Positions 12,501-26,495 of a stretch of DNA of 64,000 nt are shown here, in pieces. The stretch comes from Acanthosoma haemorrhoidale. Lineage: Eukaryota > Arthropoda > Insecta > Hemiptera > Acanthosomatidae. The DNA is taken from assembly GCA_930367205.1 (NCBI GenBank), contig OV884012.1, forward strand, positions 32,770,796-32,834,795, read 5' to 3'. The position numbers and the translations under genes are program-made. The notes below the pieces were generated by a model. The model did no database searches, had not been told where the DNA came from, and saw only the letters and a list, made by a program, of their open reading frames with translations. Position 1 is the first letter of the stretch, and each line of letters begins with the position of its first letter.

Positions 12501-13950
12501 CATGGTCTTTGGAGGATCTCTGTGGTCATCGCATCCTGATAACATGGCCGAACCACTTTATCTGACGAGTTTCTAGGTGCTCCATTAGTAGGGCTGTCTG
12601 CAGTTCCTGACAATTTTTTTCATTACGAGCTCGGGTCTCCTTGTTCCTCCAATCATCCTTCACAGAAATTTCATTTCGACAGCGGTGATTCTGCTCTTCG
12701 GTTAAATTTTTATTATCCAATTCTCAGCTCCATACAAAAGTGTGGGCAGATATACTGTCTTGAAGATGTGTAGCTTCACATCTTTGCCTTCTTATCTCCA
12801 ATCTACCACAGTGGGTAATATGTGGCACAACTGAATGGTTTCAGAATACGCAGCTTGATTGTCGTCTTTTTATAAATGGGAGTAAGTAGTGTTAACAACA
12901 GATTACATATAACGCAAAACTAAATACACACAGACACAATATCAACCATACAGACAGTTAATGACTACACACATTACAAACGATTGACATACTGATGTAG
13001 ATAAGATGGGAGCCAGTTTAGCAAAAAAACAGCCTGGCCAACATATACACCTGTAGGGACATTAAGAAAACGAAATGAGAATCGAAAGATGATTTTATTC
13101 ATTATTCGTTTTTTTCATGTTCCAAACGATTGGCCCGCAAGAAGGGGATCGGGGAACCGACTGTCCTGTTGGACAGGAGGGGACCCCCGGTTGCCAAGCG
13201 CCTACCACCACGTCCAGGACTTGGCTCCTACGTGCGGGCAGGACATTTCTGTGTACTCAGAAATGACTAACGGTGGAGGCTAGGGGGGTAACGGGGCAGT
13301 ATATACACAGACGCTATTCCCACAATGGAACAACTTAATAGTTTAAGAATACGCAGCTTGATTGACGTCTTTTTATCAATTGGATTAAGTAGTAGAAACA
13401 ACAGACGACATAATACGCATAACTAAATACTTCTTCTTCTATAGGTTCCCCCTTTAGTGCCTCTCAGTGTAGGGAGCATCAAGCCGGGAATTCTATTCTT
13501 CGCTATTACCAGGTGATTTCCACGCTTGTCGGAGCCCTTTCGTATCGCCTTACTGAGTCGTTTATCGAAGCAGAGATAGGACATTCTAGGGCGACTCTAA
13601 GTCTTTTACCATCAGGGACATATTCCATGGTCTTTGGAGGATCTCTGTGGTCATCGCATCCTGATAACATGGCCGAACCACTTTATCTGACGAGTTTCTA
13701 GGTGCTCCATTAGTAGGGCTGTCTGCAGTTCCTGACAATCTTTTTCATTACGATCTCGGTCTCTCCTTGTTCCTCCAATCATCCTTTACAGAAATTTAAT
13801 TTCGGCAGCGGTGATTCTGCTCTTCGGTTAAATTTTTATTATCCCATTCTCAGCTCCATACAAAAGTATGGGCAGATATACTGTCTTGAAGATGTGTAGC
13901 TTCACATCTTTGCCTTCTTATCTCCAATCTACCACAGTGGGTAATATGTG
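9450..13950. repeat. Higher-order repeat, two copies of a ~2,250-bp dimer
   Basis: Monomers 10081 and 12331 share CCTTATTGAGTCG, AAAGTGTGGGCAG, and CTTGGCTCC in the central block. Monomers 11208 and 13457 share the CGTATCGCC and GTAGGGAGC variants. The offset is 2,250 bp, falling to 2,249 after a small indel near 12633. Edges are approximate. Confidence 0.65.
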
Positions 13951-16900
13951 GCACAACTGAATGGTTTCAGAATACGCAGCTTGATTGTCGTCTTTTTATA
14001 AATGGGAGTAAGTAGTGTTAACAACAGATTACATATAACGCAAAACTAAATACACACAGACACAATATCAACCATACAGACAGTTAATGACTACACACAT
14101 TACAAACGATTGACATACTGATGTAGATAAGATGGGAGCCAGTTTAGCAAAAAAACAGCTTGGCCAACATATACACCTGTAGGGACATTAAGAAAACGAA
14201 ATGAGAATCGAAAGATGATTTTATTCTTTTTTCGTTTTTTTTCATGTTCCAAACGATTGGCCCGCAAGAAGGGGATCGGGGAACCGACTGTCCTGTTGGA
14301 CAGGAGGAGACCCCCGGTTGCCAAGCGCCTACCACCACGTCCAGGACTTGTTCCTACGTACGGGCTGGACATTTCTGTGTACTCAGAAATGACTAACGGT
14401 GGAGGCTAGGGGGGTAACGGGGCAGTATATACACAGACGCTATTCCCACAATGGAACAACTTAATAGTTTAAGAATACGCAGCTTGATTGACGTCTTTTT
14501 ATCAATTGGATTAAGTAGTAGAAACAACAGACGACATAATACGCATAACTAAATACTTCTTCTTCTATAGGTTCCCCCTTTAGTGCCTCTCAGTGTAGGG
14601 AGCATCAAGCCGGGAATTCTATTCTTCGCTATTACCAGGTGATTTCCACGCTTGTCGGAGCCCTTTCGTATCGCCTTACTGAGTCGTTTATCGAAGCAGA
14701 GATAGGACATTCTAGGGCGACTCTAAGTCTTTTGCCATCAGGGACATATTCCATGGTCTTTGGAGGATCTCTGTGGTCATCGCATCCTGATAACATGGCC
14801 GAACCACTTTATCTGACGAGTTTCTAGGTGCTCCATTAGTAGGGCTGTCTGCAGTTCCTGACAATCTTTTTCATTACGATCTCGGTCTCTCCTTGTTCCT
14901 TCCAATCATCCTTTACAGAAATTTAATTTCGGCAGCGGTGATTCTGCTCTTCGGTTAAATTTTTATTATCCCATTCTCAGCTCCATACAAAAGTATGGGC
15001 AGATATACTGTCTTGAAGATGTGTAGCTTCACATCTTTGCCTTCTTATCTCCAATCTACCACAGTGGGTAATATGTGGCACAACTGAATGGTTTCAGAAT
15101 ACGCAGCTTGATTGTCGTCTTTTTATAAATGGGAGTAAGTAGTGTTAACAACAGATTACATATAACGCAAAACTAAATACACACAGACACAATATCAACC
15201 ATACAGACAGTTAATGACTACACACATTACAAACGATTGACATACTGATGTAGATAAGATAGGAGCCAGTTTAGCAAAAAAACAGCTTGGCCAACATATA
15301 CACCTGTAGGGACATTAAGAAAACGAAATGAGAATCGAAAGATGATTTTATTCTTTTTTCGTTTTTTTTCATGTTCCAAACGATTGGCCCGCAAGAAGGG
15401 GATCGGGGAACCGACTGTCCTGTTGGACAGGAGGAGACCCCCGGTTGCCAAGCGCCTACCACCACGTCCAGGACTTGTTCCTACGTGCGGGCTGGACATT
15501 TCTGTGTACTCAGAAATGACTAACGGTGGAGGCTAGGGGGGTAACGGGGCAGTATATACACAGACGCTATTCCCACAATGGAACAACTTAATAGTTTAAG
15601 AATACGCAGCTTGATTGACGTCTTTTTATCAATTGGATTAAGTAGTAGAAACAACAGACGACATAATACGCATAACTAAATACGTATTCTTCTATAGGTT
15701 CCCTCTTTAGTGCCTCTCAGTGTAGAGGAGCATCCATCCGGGAATTCTATTCTTCGCTATTACCAGGTGATTTCCACGCTTGTCGGAGCCCTTTCGTTTC
15801 GCCTTACTGAGTCGTTTATCGAAGCAGAGATAGGGCATTCTAGGGCGACCCTAAGTCTTTTGCCATCAGGGACATATTCCATGGTCTTTGGAGGATCTCT
15901 GTGGTCATCGCATCCTGATAACATGGCCGAACCACTTTATCTGACGAGTTTCTAGGTGCTCCATTAGTAGGGCTGTCTGCAGTTCCTGACAATTTTTTTC
16001 ATTACGAGCTCGGGTCTCCTTGTTCCTCCAATCATCCTTCACAGAAATTTCATTTCGACAGCGGTGATTCTGCTCTTCGGTTAAATTTTTATTATCCAAT
16101 TCTCAGCTCCATACAAAAGTGTGGGCAGATATACTGTCTTGAAGATGTGTAGCTTCACATCTTTGCCTTCTTATCTCCAATCTACCACAGTGGGTAATAT
16201 GTGGCACAACTGAATGGTTTCAGAATACGCAGCTTGATTGTCGTCTTTTTATAAATGGGAGTAAGTAGTGTTAACAACAGATTACATATAACGCAAAACT
16301 AAATACACACAGACACAATATCAACCATACAGACAGTTAATGACTACACACATTACAAACGATTGACATACTGATGTAGATAAGATGGGAGCCAGTTTAG
16401 CAAAAAAACAGCCTGGCCAACATATACACCTGTAGGGACATTAAGAAAACGAAATGAGAATCGAAAGATGATTTTATTCATTATTCGTTTTTTTCATGTT
16501 CCAAACGATTGGCCCGCAAGAAGGGGATCGGGGAACCGACTGTCCTGTTGGACAGGAGGGGACCCCCGGTTGCCAAGCGCCTACCACCACGTCCAGGACT
16601 TGGCTCCTACGTGCGGGCAGGACATTTCTGTGTACTCAGAAATGACTAACGGTGGAGGCTAGGGGGGTAACGGGGCAGTATATACACAGACGCTATTCCC
16701 ACAATGGAACAACTTAATAGTTTAAGAATACGCAGCTTGATTGACGTCTTTTTATCAATTGGATTAAGTAGTAGAAACAACAGACGACATAATACGCATA
16801 ACTAAATACTTCTTCTTCTATAGGTTCCCCCTTTAGTGCCTCTCAGTGTAGGGAGCATCAAGCCGGGAATTCTATTCTTCGCTATTACCAGGTGATTTCC

Positions 16901-19330
16901 ACGCTTGTCGGAGCCCTTTCGTATCGCCTTACTGAGTCGTTTATCGAAGCAGAGATAGGACATTCTAGGGCGACTCTAAGTCTTTTACCATCAGGGACAT
17001 ATTCCATGGTCTTTGGAGGATCTCTGTGGTCATCGCATCCTGATAACATGGCCGAACCACTTTATCTGACGAGTTTCTAGGTGCTCCATTAGTAGGGCTG
17101 TCTGCAGTTCCTGACAATCTTTTTCATTACGATCTCGGTCTCTCCTTGTTCCTCCAATCATCCTTTACAGAAATTTAATTTCGGCAGCGGTGATTCTGCT
17201 CTTCGGTTAAATTTTTATTATCCCATTCTCAGCTCCATACAAAAGTATGGGCAGATATACTGTCTTGAAGATGTGTAGCTTCACATCTTTGCCTTCTTAT
17301 CTCCAATCTACCACAGTGGGTAATATGTGGCACAACTGAATGGTTTCAGAATACGCAGCTTGATTGTCGTCTTTTTATAAATGGGAGTAAGTAGTGTTAA
17401 CAACAGATTACATATAACGCAAAACTAAATACACACAGACACAATATCAACCATACAGACAGTTAATGACTACACACATTACAAACGATTGACATACTGA
17501 TGTAGATAAGATGGGAGCCAGTTTAGCAAAAAAACAGCCTGGCCAACATATACACCTGTAGGGACATTAAGAAAACGAAATGAGAATCGAAAGATGATTT
17601 TATTCTTTTTTCGTTTTTTTTCATGTTCCAAACGATTGGCCCGCAAGAAGGGGATCGGGGAACCGACTGTCCTGTTGGACAGGAGGAGACCCCCGGTTGC
17701 CAAGCGCCTACCACCACGTCCAGGACTTGTTCCTACGTACGGGCTGGACATTTCTGTGTACTCAGAAATGACTAACGGTGGAGGCTAGGGGGGTAACGGG
17801 GCAGTATATACACAGACGCTATTCCCACAATGGAACAACTTAATAGTTTAAGAATACGCAGCTTGATTGACGTCTTTTTATCAATTGGATTAAGTAGTAG
17901 AAACAACAGACGACATAATACGCATAACTAAATACTTCTTCTTCTATAGGTTCCCCCTTTAGTGCCTCTCAGTGTAGGGAGCATCAAGCCGGGAATTCTA
18001 TTCTTCGCTATTACCAGGTGATTTCCACGCTTGTCGGAGCCCTTTCGTATCGCCTTACTGAGTCGTTTATCGAAGCAGAGATAGGACATTCTAGGGCGAC
18101 TCTAAGTCTTTTGCCATCAGGGACATATTCCATGGTCTTTGGAGGATCTCTGTGGTCATCGCATCCTGATAACATGGCCGAACCACTTTATCTGACGAGT
18201 TTCTAGGTGCTCCATTAGTAGGGCTGTCTGCAGTTCCTGACAATCTTTTTCATTACGATCTCGGTCTCTCCTTGTTCCTTCCAATCATCCTTTACAGAAA
18301 TTTAATTTCGGCAGCGGTGATTCTGCTCTTCGGTTAAATTTTTATTATCCCATTCTCAGCTCCATACAAAAGTATGGGCAGATATACTGTCTTGAAGATG
18401 TGTAGCTTCACATCTTTGCCTTCTTATCTCCAATCTACCACAGTGGGTAATATGTGGCACAACTGAATGGTTTCAGAATACGCAGCTTGATTGTCGTCTT
18501 TTTATAAATGGGAGTAAGTAGTGTTAACAACAGATTACATATAACGCAAAACTAAATACACACAGACACAATATCAACCATACAGACAGTTAATGACTAC
18601 ACACATTACAAACGATTGACATACTGATGTAGATAAGATAGGAGCCAGTTTAGCAAAAAAACAGCTTGGCCAACATATACACCTGTAGGGACATTAAGAA
18701 AACGAAATGAGAATCGAAAGATGATTTTATTCTTTTTTCGTTTTTTTTCATGTTCCAAACGATTGGCCCGCAAGAAGGGGATCGGGGAACCGACTGTCCT
18801 GTTGGACAGGAGGAGACCCCCGGTTGCCAAGCGCCTACCACCACGTCCAGGACTTGTTCCTACGTGCGGGCTGGACATTTCTGTGTACTCAGAAATGACT
18901 AACGGTGGAGGCTAGGGGGGTAACGGGGCAGTATATACACAGACGCTATTCCCACAATGGAACAACTTAATAGTTTAAGAATACGCAGCTTGATTGACGT
19001 CTTTTTATCAATTGGATTAAGTAGTAGAAACAACAGACGACATAATACGCATAACTAAATACGTATTCTTCTATAGGTTCCCTCTTTAGTGCCTCTCAGT
19101 GTAGAGGAGCATCCATCCGGGAATTCTATTCTTCGCTATTACCAGGTGATTTCCACGCTTGTCGGAGCCCTTTCGTTTCGCCTTACTGAGTCGTTTATCG
19201 AAGCAGAGATAGGGCATTCTAGGGCGACCCTAAGTCTTTTGCCATCAGGGACATATTCCATGGTCTTTGGAGGATCTCTGTGGTCATCGCATCCTGATAA
19301 CATGGCCGAACCACTTTATCTGACGAGTTT
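12470..19330. repeat. Higher-order repeat, two copies of a ~3,379-bp trimer
   Basis: Positions about 12470-15950 recur at 15849-19330. The shared private changes are the 2-base deletion near 12633 and 16012, the T8 run in CGTTTTTTTTCATG, the TACGTACGGGC variant, and the GATAGGAGCC variant. Matching stops where TTTCTAGGTGCTCC becomes TTTTTAGGCGCTCC near 19331. Confidence 0.7.
12526..12720 (-). pseudogene. LINE relic, copy with a 2-base deletion that opens a longer frame
   Basis: In this monomer GGTCTCTCC is shortened to GGGTCTCC near 12633. This joins two frames of the relic into a 64-codon frame that ends in IKWFGHVIRM. The same deletion recurs 3,379 bp away at 15905-16099, so it spread by amplification of a monomer group. 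Copies without the deletion carry a TGA inside the EMKFL segment (CTTCACAGAAATTTC type) or no TGA there (CCTAGAAATTTC type). The frame is still broken and is not a gene. Confidence 0.6.
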
Positions 19331-22300
19331 TTAGGCGCTCCATTAGTAGGGCTGTCTGCAGTTCCTGACCATTTTTTTCATTACGATCTCGGTCTCTCCT
19401 TGTTCCTCCAATCATCCCTCACAGAAATTTCATTTCGACAGCGGTGATTCTGCTCTTCGGTTAAATTTTTATTATCCAATTCTCAGCTCCATACAAAAGT
19501 ATGGGCAGATATACTGACTTAAAATGTGTAGCTTCACATCTTTGCCTACTTATCTCCTATCTACCACAGTGGGTAATATGTGGCACAACTGAATGGTTTA
19601 AGAATACGCAGCTTGATTGACGTCTTTGCATAAATGGGAGTAAGTAGTGTTAACAACAGATTACATATAACGCAAAACTAAATACACACAGACACAATAT
19701 CAACCATACAGACAGTTAATGACTACACACATTACAAACGATTGACATACTGATGTAGATAAGATGGGAGCCAGTTTAGCAAAAAACAGCCTGCCCAACT
19801 TATACACCTGTAGGGACATTAAGAAAACGAAATGAGAATCGAAAGATGATTTTATTCTTTTTTCGTTTTTTTCATGTTCCAAACGATTGGCCCGCAAGAA
19901 GGGGATCGGGGAACCGACTGTCCTGTTGGACAGGAGGAGACCCCCGGTTGCCAAGCGCCTACCAGCACGTCCAGGACTTGTTCCTACGTGCGGGCTGGAC
20001 ATTTCTGTGTACTCAGAAATGACTAACGGTGGAGGCTAGGGGGGTAACGGGGCAGTATATACACAGACGCTATTCCCACAATAGAACAACTTAATAGTTT
20101 AAGAATACGCAGCTAGATTGACGTCTTTTATCAATTGGATTAAGTAGTAGAAACAACAGACGACATAATACGCATAACTAAATACTTCTTCTTCTATAGG
20201 TTCCCCCTTTTGTGCCTCTCAGTGTAGAGGAGCATCCAGCCGGGAATTCTATTCTTCGCTATTACCAGGTGATTTCCACGCTTGTCGGAGCCCTTTCGTT
20301 TCGCCTTACTGAGTCGTTTATCGAAGCAGAGATAGGACATTCTAGGGCGACCCTAAGTCTTTTGCCATCAGGGACATATTCCATGGTCTTTGGAGGATCT
20401 CTGTGGTCATCGCATCCTGATAACATGGCCGAACCACTTTATCTGACGAGTTTTTAGGCGCTCCATTAGTAGGGCTGTCTGCAGTTCCTGACCATTTTTT
20501 TCATTACGATCTCGGTCTCTCCTTGTTCCTCCAATCATCCCTCACAGAAATTTCATTTCGACAGCGGTGATTCTGCTCTTCGGTTAAATTTTTATTATCC
20601 AATTCTCAGCTCCATACAAAAGTATGGGCAGATATACTGACTTAAAATGTGTAGCTTCACATCTTTGCCTACTTATCTCCTATCTACCACAGTGGGTAAT
20701 ATGTGGCACAACTGAATGGTTTCAGAATACGCAGCTTGATTGTCGTCTTTTTATAAATGGGAGTAAGTAGTGTTAACAACAGATTACATATAACGCAAAA
20801 CTAAATACACACAGACACAATATCAACCATACAGACAGTTAATGACTACACACATTACAAACGATTGACATACTGATGTAGATAAGATGGGAGCCAGTTT
20901 AGCAAAAAAACAGCTTGGCCAACATATACACCTGTAGGGACATTAAGAAAACGAAATGAGAATCGAAAGATGATTTTATTCTTTTTTCGTTTTTTTTCAT
21001 GTTCCAAACGATTGGCCCGCAAGAAGGGGATCGGGGAACCGACTGTCCTGTTGGACAGGAGGAGACCCCCGGTTGCCAAGCGCCTACCACCACGTCCAGG
21101 ACTTGTTCCTACGTACGGGCTGGACATTTCTGTGTACTCAGAAATGACTAACGGTGGAGGCTAGGGGGGTAACGGGGCAGTATATACACAGACGCTATTC
21201 CCACAATGGAACAACTTAATAGTTTAAGAATACGCAGCTTGATTGACGTCTTTTTATCAATTGGATTAAGTAGTAGAAACAACAGACGACATAATACGCA
21301 TAACTAAATACTTCTTCTTCTATAGGTTCCCCCTTTAGTGCCTCTCAGTGTAGGGAGCATCAAGCCGGGAATTCTATTCTTCGCTATTACCAGGTGATTT
21401 CCACGCTTGTCGGAGCCCTTTCGTATCGCCTTACTGAGTCGTTTATCGAAGCAGAGATAGGACATTCTAGGGCGACTCTAAGTCTTTTGCCATCAGGGAC
21501 ATATTCCATGGTCTTTGGAGGATCTCTGTGGTCATCGCATCCTGATAACATGGCCGAACCACTTTATCTGACGAGTTTCTAGGTGCTCCATTAGTAGGGC
21601 TGTCTGCAGTTCCTGACAATCTTTTTCATTACGATCTCGGTCTCTCCTTGTTCCTTCCAATCATCCTTTACAGAAATTTAATTTCGGCAGCGGTGATTCT
21701 GCTCTTCGGTTAAATTTTTATTATCCCATTCTCAGCTCCATACAAAAGTATGGGCAGATATACTGTCTTGAAGATGTGTAGCTTCACATCTTTGCCTTCT
21801 TATCTCCAATCTACCACAGTGGGTAATATGTGGCACAACTGAATGGTTTCAGAATACGCAGCTTGATTGTCGTCTTTTTATAAATGGGAGTAAGTAGTGT
21901 TAACAACAGATTACATATAACGCAAAACTAAATACACACAGACACAATATCAACCATACAGACAGTTAATGACTACACACATTACAAACGATTGACATAC
22001 TGATGTAGATAAGATAGGAGCCAGTTTAGCAAAAAAACAGCTTGGCCAACATATACACCTGTAGGGACATTAAGAAAACGAAATGAGAATCGAAAGATGA
22101 TTTTATTCTTTTTTCGTTTTTTTTCATGTTCCAAACGATTGGCCCGCAAGAAGGGGATCGGGGAACCGACTGTCCTGTTGGACAGGAGGAGACCCCCGGT
22201 TGCCAAGCGCCTACCACCACGTCCAGGACTTGTTCCTACGTGCGGGCTGGACATTTCTGTGTACTCAGAAATGACTAACGGTGGAGGCTAGGGGGGTAAC

Positions 22301-24091
22301 GGGGCAGTATATACACAGACGCTATTCCCACAATGGAACAACTTAATAGTTTAAGAATACGCAGCTTGATTGACGTCTTTTTATCAATTGGATTAAGTAG
22401 TAGAAACAACAGACGACATAATACGCATAACTAAATACGTATTCTTCTATAGGTTCCCTCTTTAGTGCCTCTCAGTGTAGAGGAGCATCCATCCGGGAAT
22501 TCTATTCTTCGCTATTACCAGGTGATTTCCACGCTTGTCGGAGCCCTTTCGTTTCGCCTTACTGAGTCGTTTATCGAAGCAGAGATAGGGCATTCTAGGG
22601 CGACCCTAAGTCTTTTGCCATCAGGGACATATTCCATGGTCTTTGGAGGATCTCTGTGGTCATCGCATCCTGATAACATGGCCGAACCACTTTATCTGAC
22701 GAGTTTTTAGGCGCTCCATTAGTAGGGCTGTCTGCAGTTCCTGACCATTTTTTTCATTACGATCTCGGTCTCTCCTTGTTCCTCCAATCATCCCTCACAG
22801 AAATTTCATTTCGACAGCGGTGATTCTGCTCTTCGGTTAAATTTTTATTATCCAATTCTCAGCTCCATACAAAAGTATGGGCAGATATACTGACTTAAAA
22901 TGTGTAGCTTCACATCTTTGCCTACTTATCTCCTATCTACCACAGTGGGTAATATGTGGCACAACTGAATGGTTTAAGAATACGCAGCTTGATTGACGTC
23001 TTTGCATAAATGGGAGTAAGTAGTGTTAACAACAGATTACATATAACGCAAAACTAAATACACACAGACACAATATCAACCATACAGACAGTTAATGACT
23101 ACACACATTACAAACGATTGACATACTGATGTAGATAAGATGGGAGCCAGTTTAGCAAAAAACAGCCTGCCCAACTTATACACCTGTAGGGACATTAAGA
23201 AAACGAAATGAGAATCGAAAGATGATTTTATTCTTTTTTCGTTTTTTTCATGTTCCAAACGATTGGCCCGCAAGAAGGGGATCGGGGAACCGACTGTCCT
23301 GTTGGACAGGAGGAGACCCCCGGTTGCCAAGCGCCTACCAGCACGTCCAGGACTTGTTCCTACGTGCGGGCTGGACATTTCTGTGTACTCAGAAATGACT
23401 AACGGTGGAGGCTAGGGGGGTAACGGGGCAGTATATACACAGACGCTATTCCCACAATAGAACAACTTAATAGTTTAAGAATACGCAGCTAGATTGACGT
23501 CTTTTATCAATTGGATTAAGTAGTAGAAACAACAGACGACATAATACGCATAACTAAATACTTCTTCTTCTATAGGTTCCCCCTTTTGTGCCTCTCAGTG
23601 TAGAGGAGCATCCAGCCGGGAATTCTATTCTTCGCTATTACCAGGTGATTTCCACGCTTGTCGGAGCCCTTTCGTTTCGCCTTACTGAGTCGTTTATCGA
23701 AGCAGAGATAGGACATTCTAGGGCGACCCTAAGTCTTTTGCCATCAGGGACATATTCCATGGTCTTTGGAGGATCTCTGTGGTCATCGCATCCTGATAAC
23801 ATGGCCGAACCACTTTATCTGACGAGTTTTTAGGCGCTCCATTAGTAGGGCTGTCTGCAGTTCCTGACCATTTTTTTCATTACGATCTCGGTCTCTCCTT
23901 GTTCCTCCAATCATCCCTCACAGAAATTTCATTTCGACAGCGGTGATTCTGCTCTTCGGTTAAATTTTTATTATCCAATTCTCAGCTCCATACAAAAGTA
24001 TGGGCAGATATACTGACTTAAAATGTGTAGCTTCACATCTTTGCCTACTTATCTCCTATCTACCACAGTGGGTAATATGTGGCACAACTGA
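17340..24091. repeat. Higher-order repeat, two adjacent copies of a 3,376-bp trimer
   Basis: About 17340-20715 and 20716-24091 share variants at a constant 3,376-bp offset. Examples are TACGTACGGGC at 17735 and 21110, GATAGGAGCC at 18640 and 22015, and CCCAACTTATACAC at 19795 and 23170. It overlaps the previous trimer block, so amplification was nested. One substitution between copies (CAGCCTGG against CAGCTTGG near 17540 and 20915) was noted. Confidence 0.7.
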
Positions 24092-26403
24092 ATGGTTTAA
24101 GAATACGCAGCTTGATTGACGTCTTTGCATAAATGGGAGTAAGTAGTGTTAACAACAGATTACATATAACGCAAAACTAAATACACACAGACACAATATC
24201 AACCATACAGACAGTTAATGACTACACACATTACAAACGATTGACATACTGATGTAGATAAGATGGGAGCCAGTTTAGCAAAAAACAGCCTGCCCAACTT
24301 ATACACCTGTAGGGACATTAAGAAAACGAAATGAGAATCGAAAGATGATTTTATTCTTTTTTCGTTTTTTTCATGTTCCAAACGATTGGCCCGCAAGAAG
24401 GGGATCGGGGAACCGACTGTCCTGTTGGACAGGAGGAGACCCCCGGTTGCCAAGCGCCTACCAGCACGTCCAGGACTTGTTCCTACGTGCGGGCTGGACA
24501 TTTCTGTGTACTCAGAAATGACTAACGGTGGAGGCTAGGGGGGTAACGGGGCAGTATATACACAGACGCTATTCCCACAATAGAACAACTTAATAGTTTA
24601 AGAATACGCAGCTAGATTGACGTCTTTTATCAATTGGATTAAGTAGTAGAAACAACAGACGACATAATACGCATAACTAAATACTTCTTCTTCTATAGGT
24701 TCCCCCTTTTGTGCCTCTCAGTGTAGAGGAGCATCCAGCCGGGAATTCTATTCTTCGCTATTACCAGGTGATTTCCACGCTTGTCGGAGCCCTTTCGTTT
24801 CGCCTTACTGAGTCGTTTATCGAAGCAGAGATAGGACATTCTAGGGCGACCCTAAGTCTTTTGCCATCAGGGACATATTCCATGGTCTTTGGAGGATCTC
24901 TGTGGTCATCGCATCCTGATAACATGGCCGAACCACTTTATCTGACGAGTTTTTAGGCGCTCCATTAGTAGGGCTGTCTGCAGTTCCTGACCATTTTTTT
25001 CATTACGATCTCGGTCTCTCCTTGTTCCTCCAATCATCCCTCACAGAAATTTCATTTCGACAGCGGTGATTCTGCTCTTCGGTTAAATTTTTATTATCCA
25101 ATTCTCAGCTCCATACAAAAGTATGGGCAGATATACTGACTTAAAATGTGTAGCTTCACATCTTTGCCTACTTATCTCCTATCTACCACAGTGGGTAATA
25201 TGTGGCACAACTGAATGGTTTAAGAATACGCAGCTTGATTGACGTCTTTGTATAAATGGGAGTAAGTAGTGTTAACAACAGATTACATATAACGCAAAAC
25301 TAAATACACACAGACACAATATCAACCATACAGACAGTTAATGACTACACACATTACAAACGATTGACATACTGATGTAGATAAGATGGGAGCCAGTTTA
25401 GCAAAAAACAGCCTGCCCAACATATACACCTGTAGGGACATTAAGAAAACGAAATGAGAATCGAAAGATGATTTTATTCTTTTTTCGTTTTTTTCATGTT
25501 CCAAACGATTGGCCCGCAAGAAGGGGATCGGGGAACCGACTGTCCTGTTGGACAGGAGGAGACCCCCGGTTGCCAAGCGCCTACCAGCACGTCCAGGACT
25601 TGTTCCTACGTGCGGGCTGGACATTTCTGTGTACTCAGAAATGACTAACGGTGGAGGCTAGGGGGGTAACGGGGCAGTATATACACAGACGCTATTCCCA
25701 CAATAGAACAACTTAATAGTTTAAGAATACGCAGCTAGATTGACGTCTTTTATCAATTGGATTAAGTAGTAGAAACAACAGACGACATAATACGCATAAC
25801 TAAATACTTCTTCTTCTATAGGTTCCCCCTTTTGTGCCTCTCAGTGTAGAGGAGCATCCAGCCGGGAATTCTATTCTTCGCTATTACCAGGTGATTTCCA
25901 CGCTTGTCGGAGCCCTTTCGTTTCGCCTTACTGAGTCGTTTATCGAAGCAGAGATAGGACATTCTAGGGCGACCCTAAGTCTTTTGCCATCAGGGACATA
26001 TTCCATGGTCTTTGGAGGATCTCTGTGGTCATCGCATCCTGATAACATGGCCGAACCACTTTATCTGACGAGTTTCTAGGTGCTCCATTAGTAGGGCTGT
26101 CTGCAGTTCCTGACAATTTTTTTCATTACGAGCTCGGTCTCTCCTTGTTCCTCCAATCATCCTTCACAGAAATTTCATTTCGACAGCGGTGATTCTGCTC
26201 TTCGGTTAAATTTTTATTATCCAATTCTCAGCTCCATACAAAAGTGTGGGCAGATATACTGTCTTGAAGATGTGTAGCTTCACATCTTTGCCTTCTTATC
26301 TCCAATCTACCACAGTGGGTAATATGTGGCACAACTGAATGGTTTCAGAATACGCAGCTTGATTGTCGTCTTTTTATAAATGGGAGTAAGTAGTGTTAAC
26401 AAC

Positions 26404-26415
26404 AGATTACATATA
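26404..26415. repeat. Target-site duplication, copy at the LINE 3' end
   Basis: AGATTACATATA, directly before the ATT repeat that forms the element's tail on the minus strand. It lies in repeat A of the 25834 monomer. The last A could belong to either the tail or the duplication, so the length is 11-12 bp. Confidence 0.9.
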
Positions 26416-26432
26416 TTATTATTATTATTATT
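26415..26432. repeat. (ATT)6 microsatellite: LINE 3' tail
   Basis: Six ATT units on the plus strand, read as (AAT)6 at the 3' end of the LINE. I-type LINEs end in such trinucleotide runs in place of poly-A. It merges with the last A of the target-site duplication. Confidence 0.9.
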
Positions 26433-26495
26433 TGTTCCGGCATTTGTGCACCGCGGCCTCACTGAGACCTATTGTGCGCCGTCCATGTCCCTGTC
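26416..26495 (-). other. LINE 3' UTR
   Basis: About 80 bases from the ORF2 TAG (26498-26496) to the target site, ending in the trinucleotide tail. It is short and moderately GC-rich before the tail, with no AATAAA signal. In this group the 3' UTR and tail are where the reverse transcriptase begins copying. Confidence 0.7.

Larger units (their letters stand above)
1..26415. repeat. Satellite array, left part (~1.125-kb monomers)
   Basis: Head-to-tail tandem repeat. Using the motif GTGCCTCTCAG as an arbitrary unit start, monomers begin at 1078, 2202, 3327, 4454, 5579, 6706, 7831, 8958, 10081, 11208, 12331, 13457, 14583, 15710, 16836, 17962, 19089, 20212, 21338, 22465, 23588, 24711 and 25834. 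Spacing is 1,123-1,127 bp. Positions 1-1077 are a partial monomer. Copies differ by scattered substitutions and one- or two-base indels, mostly in A/T runs. Each copy I inspected has GAATTC in GGGAATTCTATTC, CCATGG in ATTCCATGGTC, and CTGCAG. The last monomer is split by the LINE after 26415. No host gene or RNA gene was seen in the array. Confidence 0.97.
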
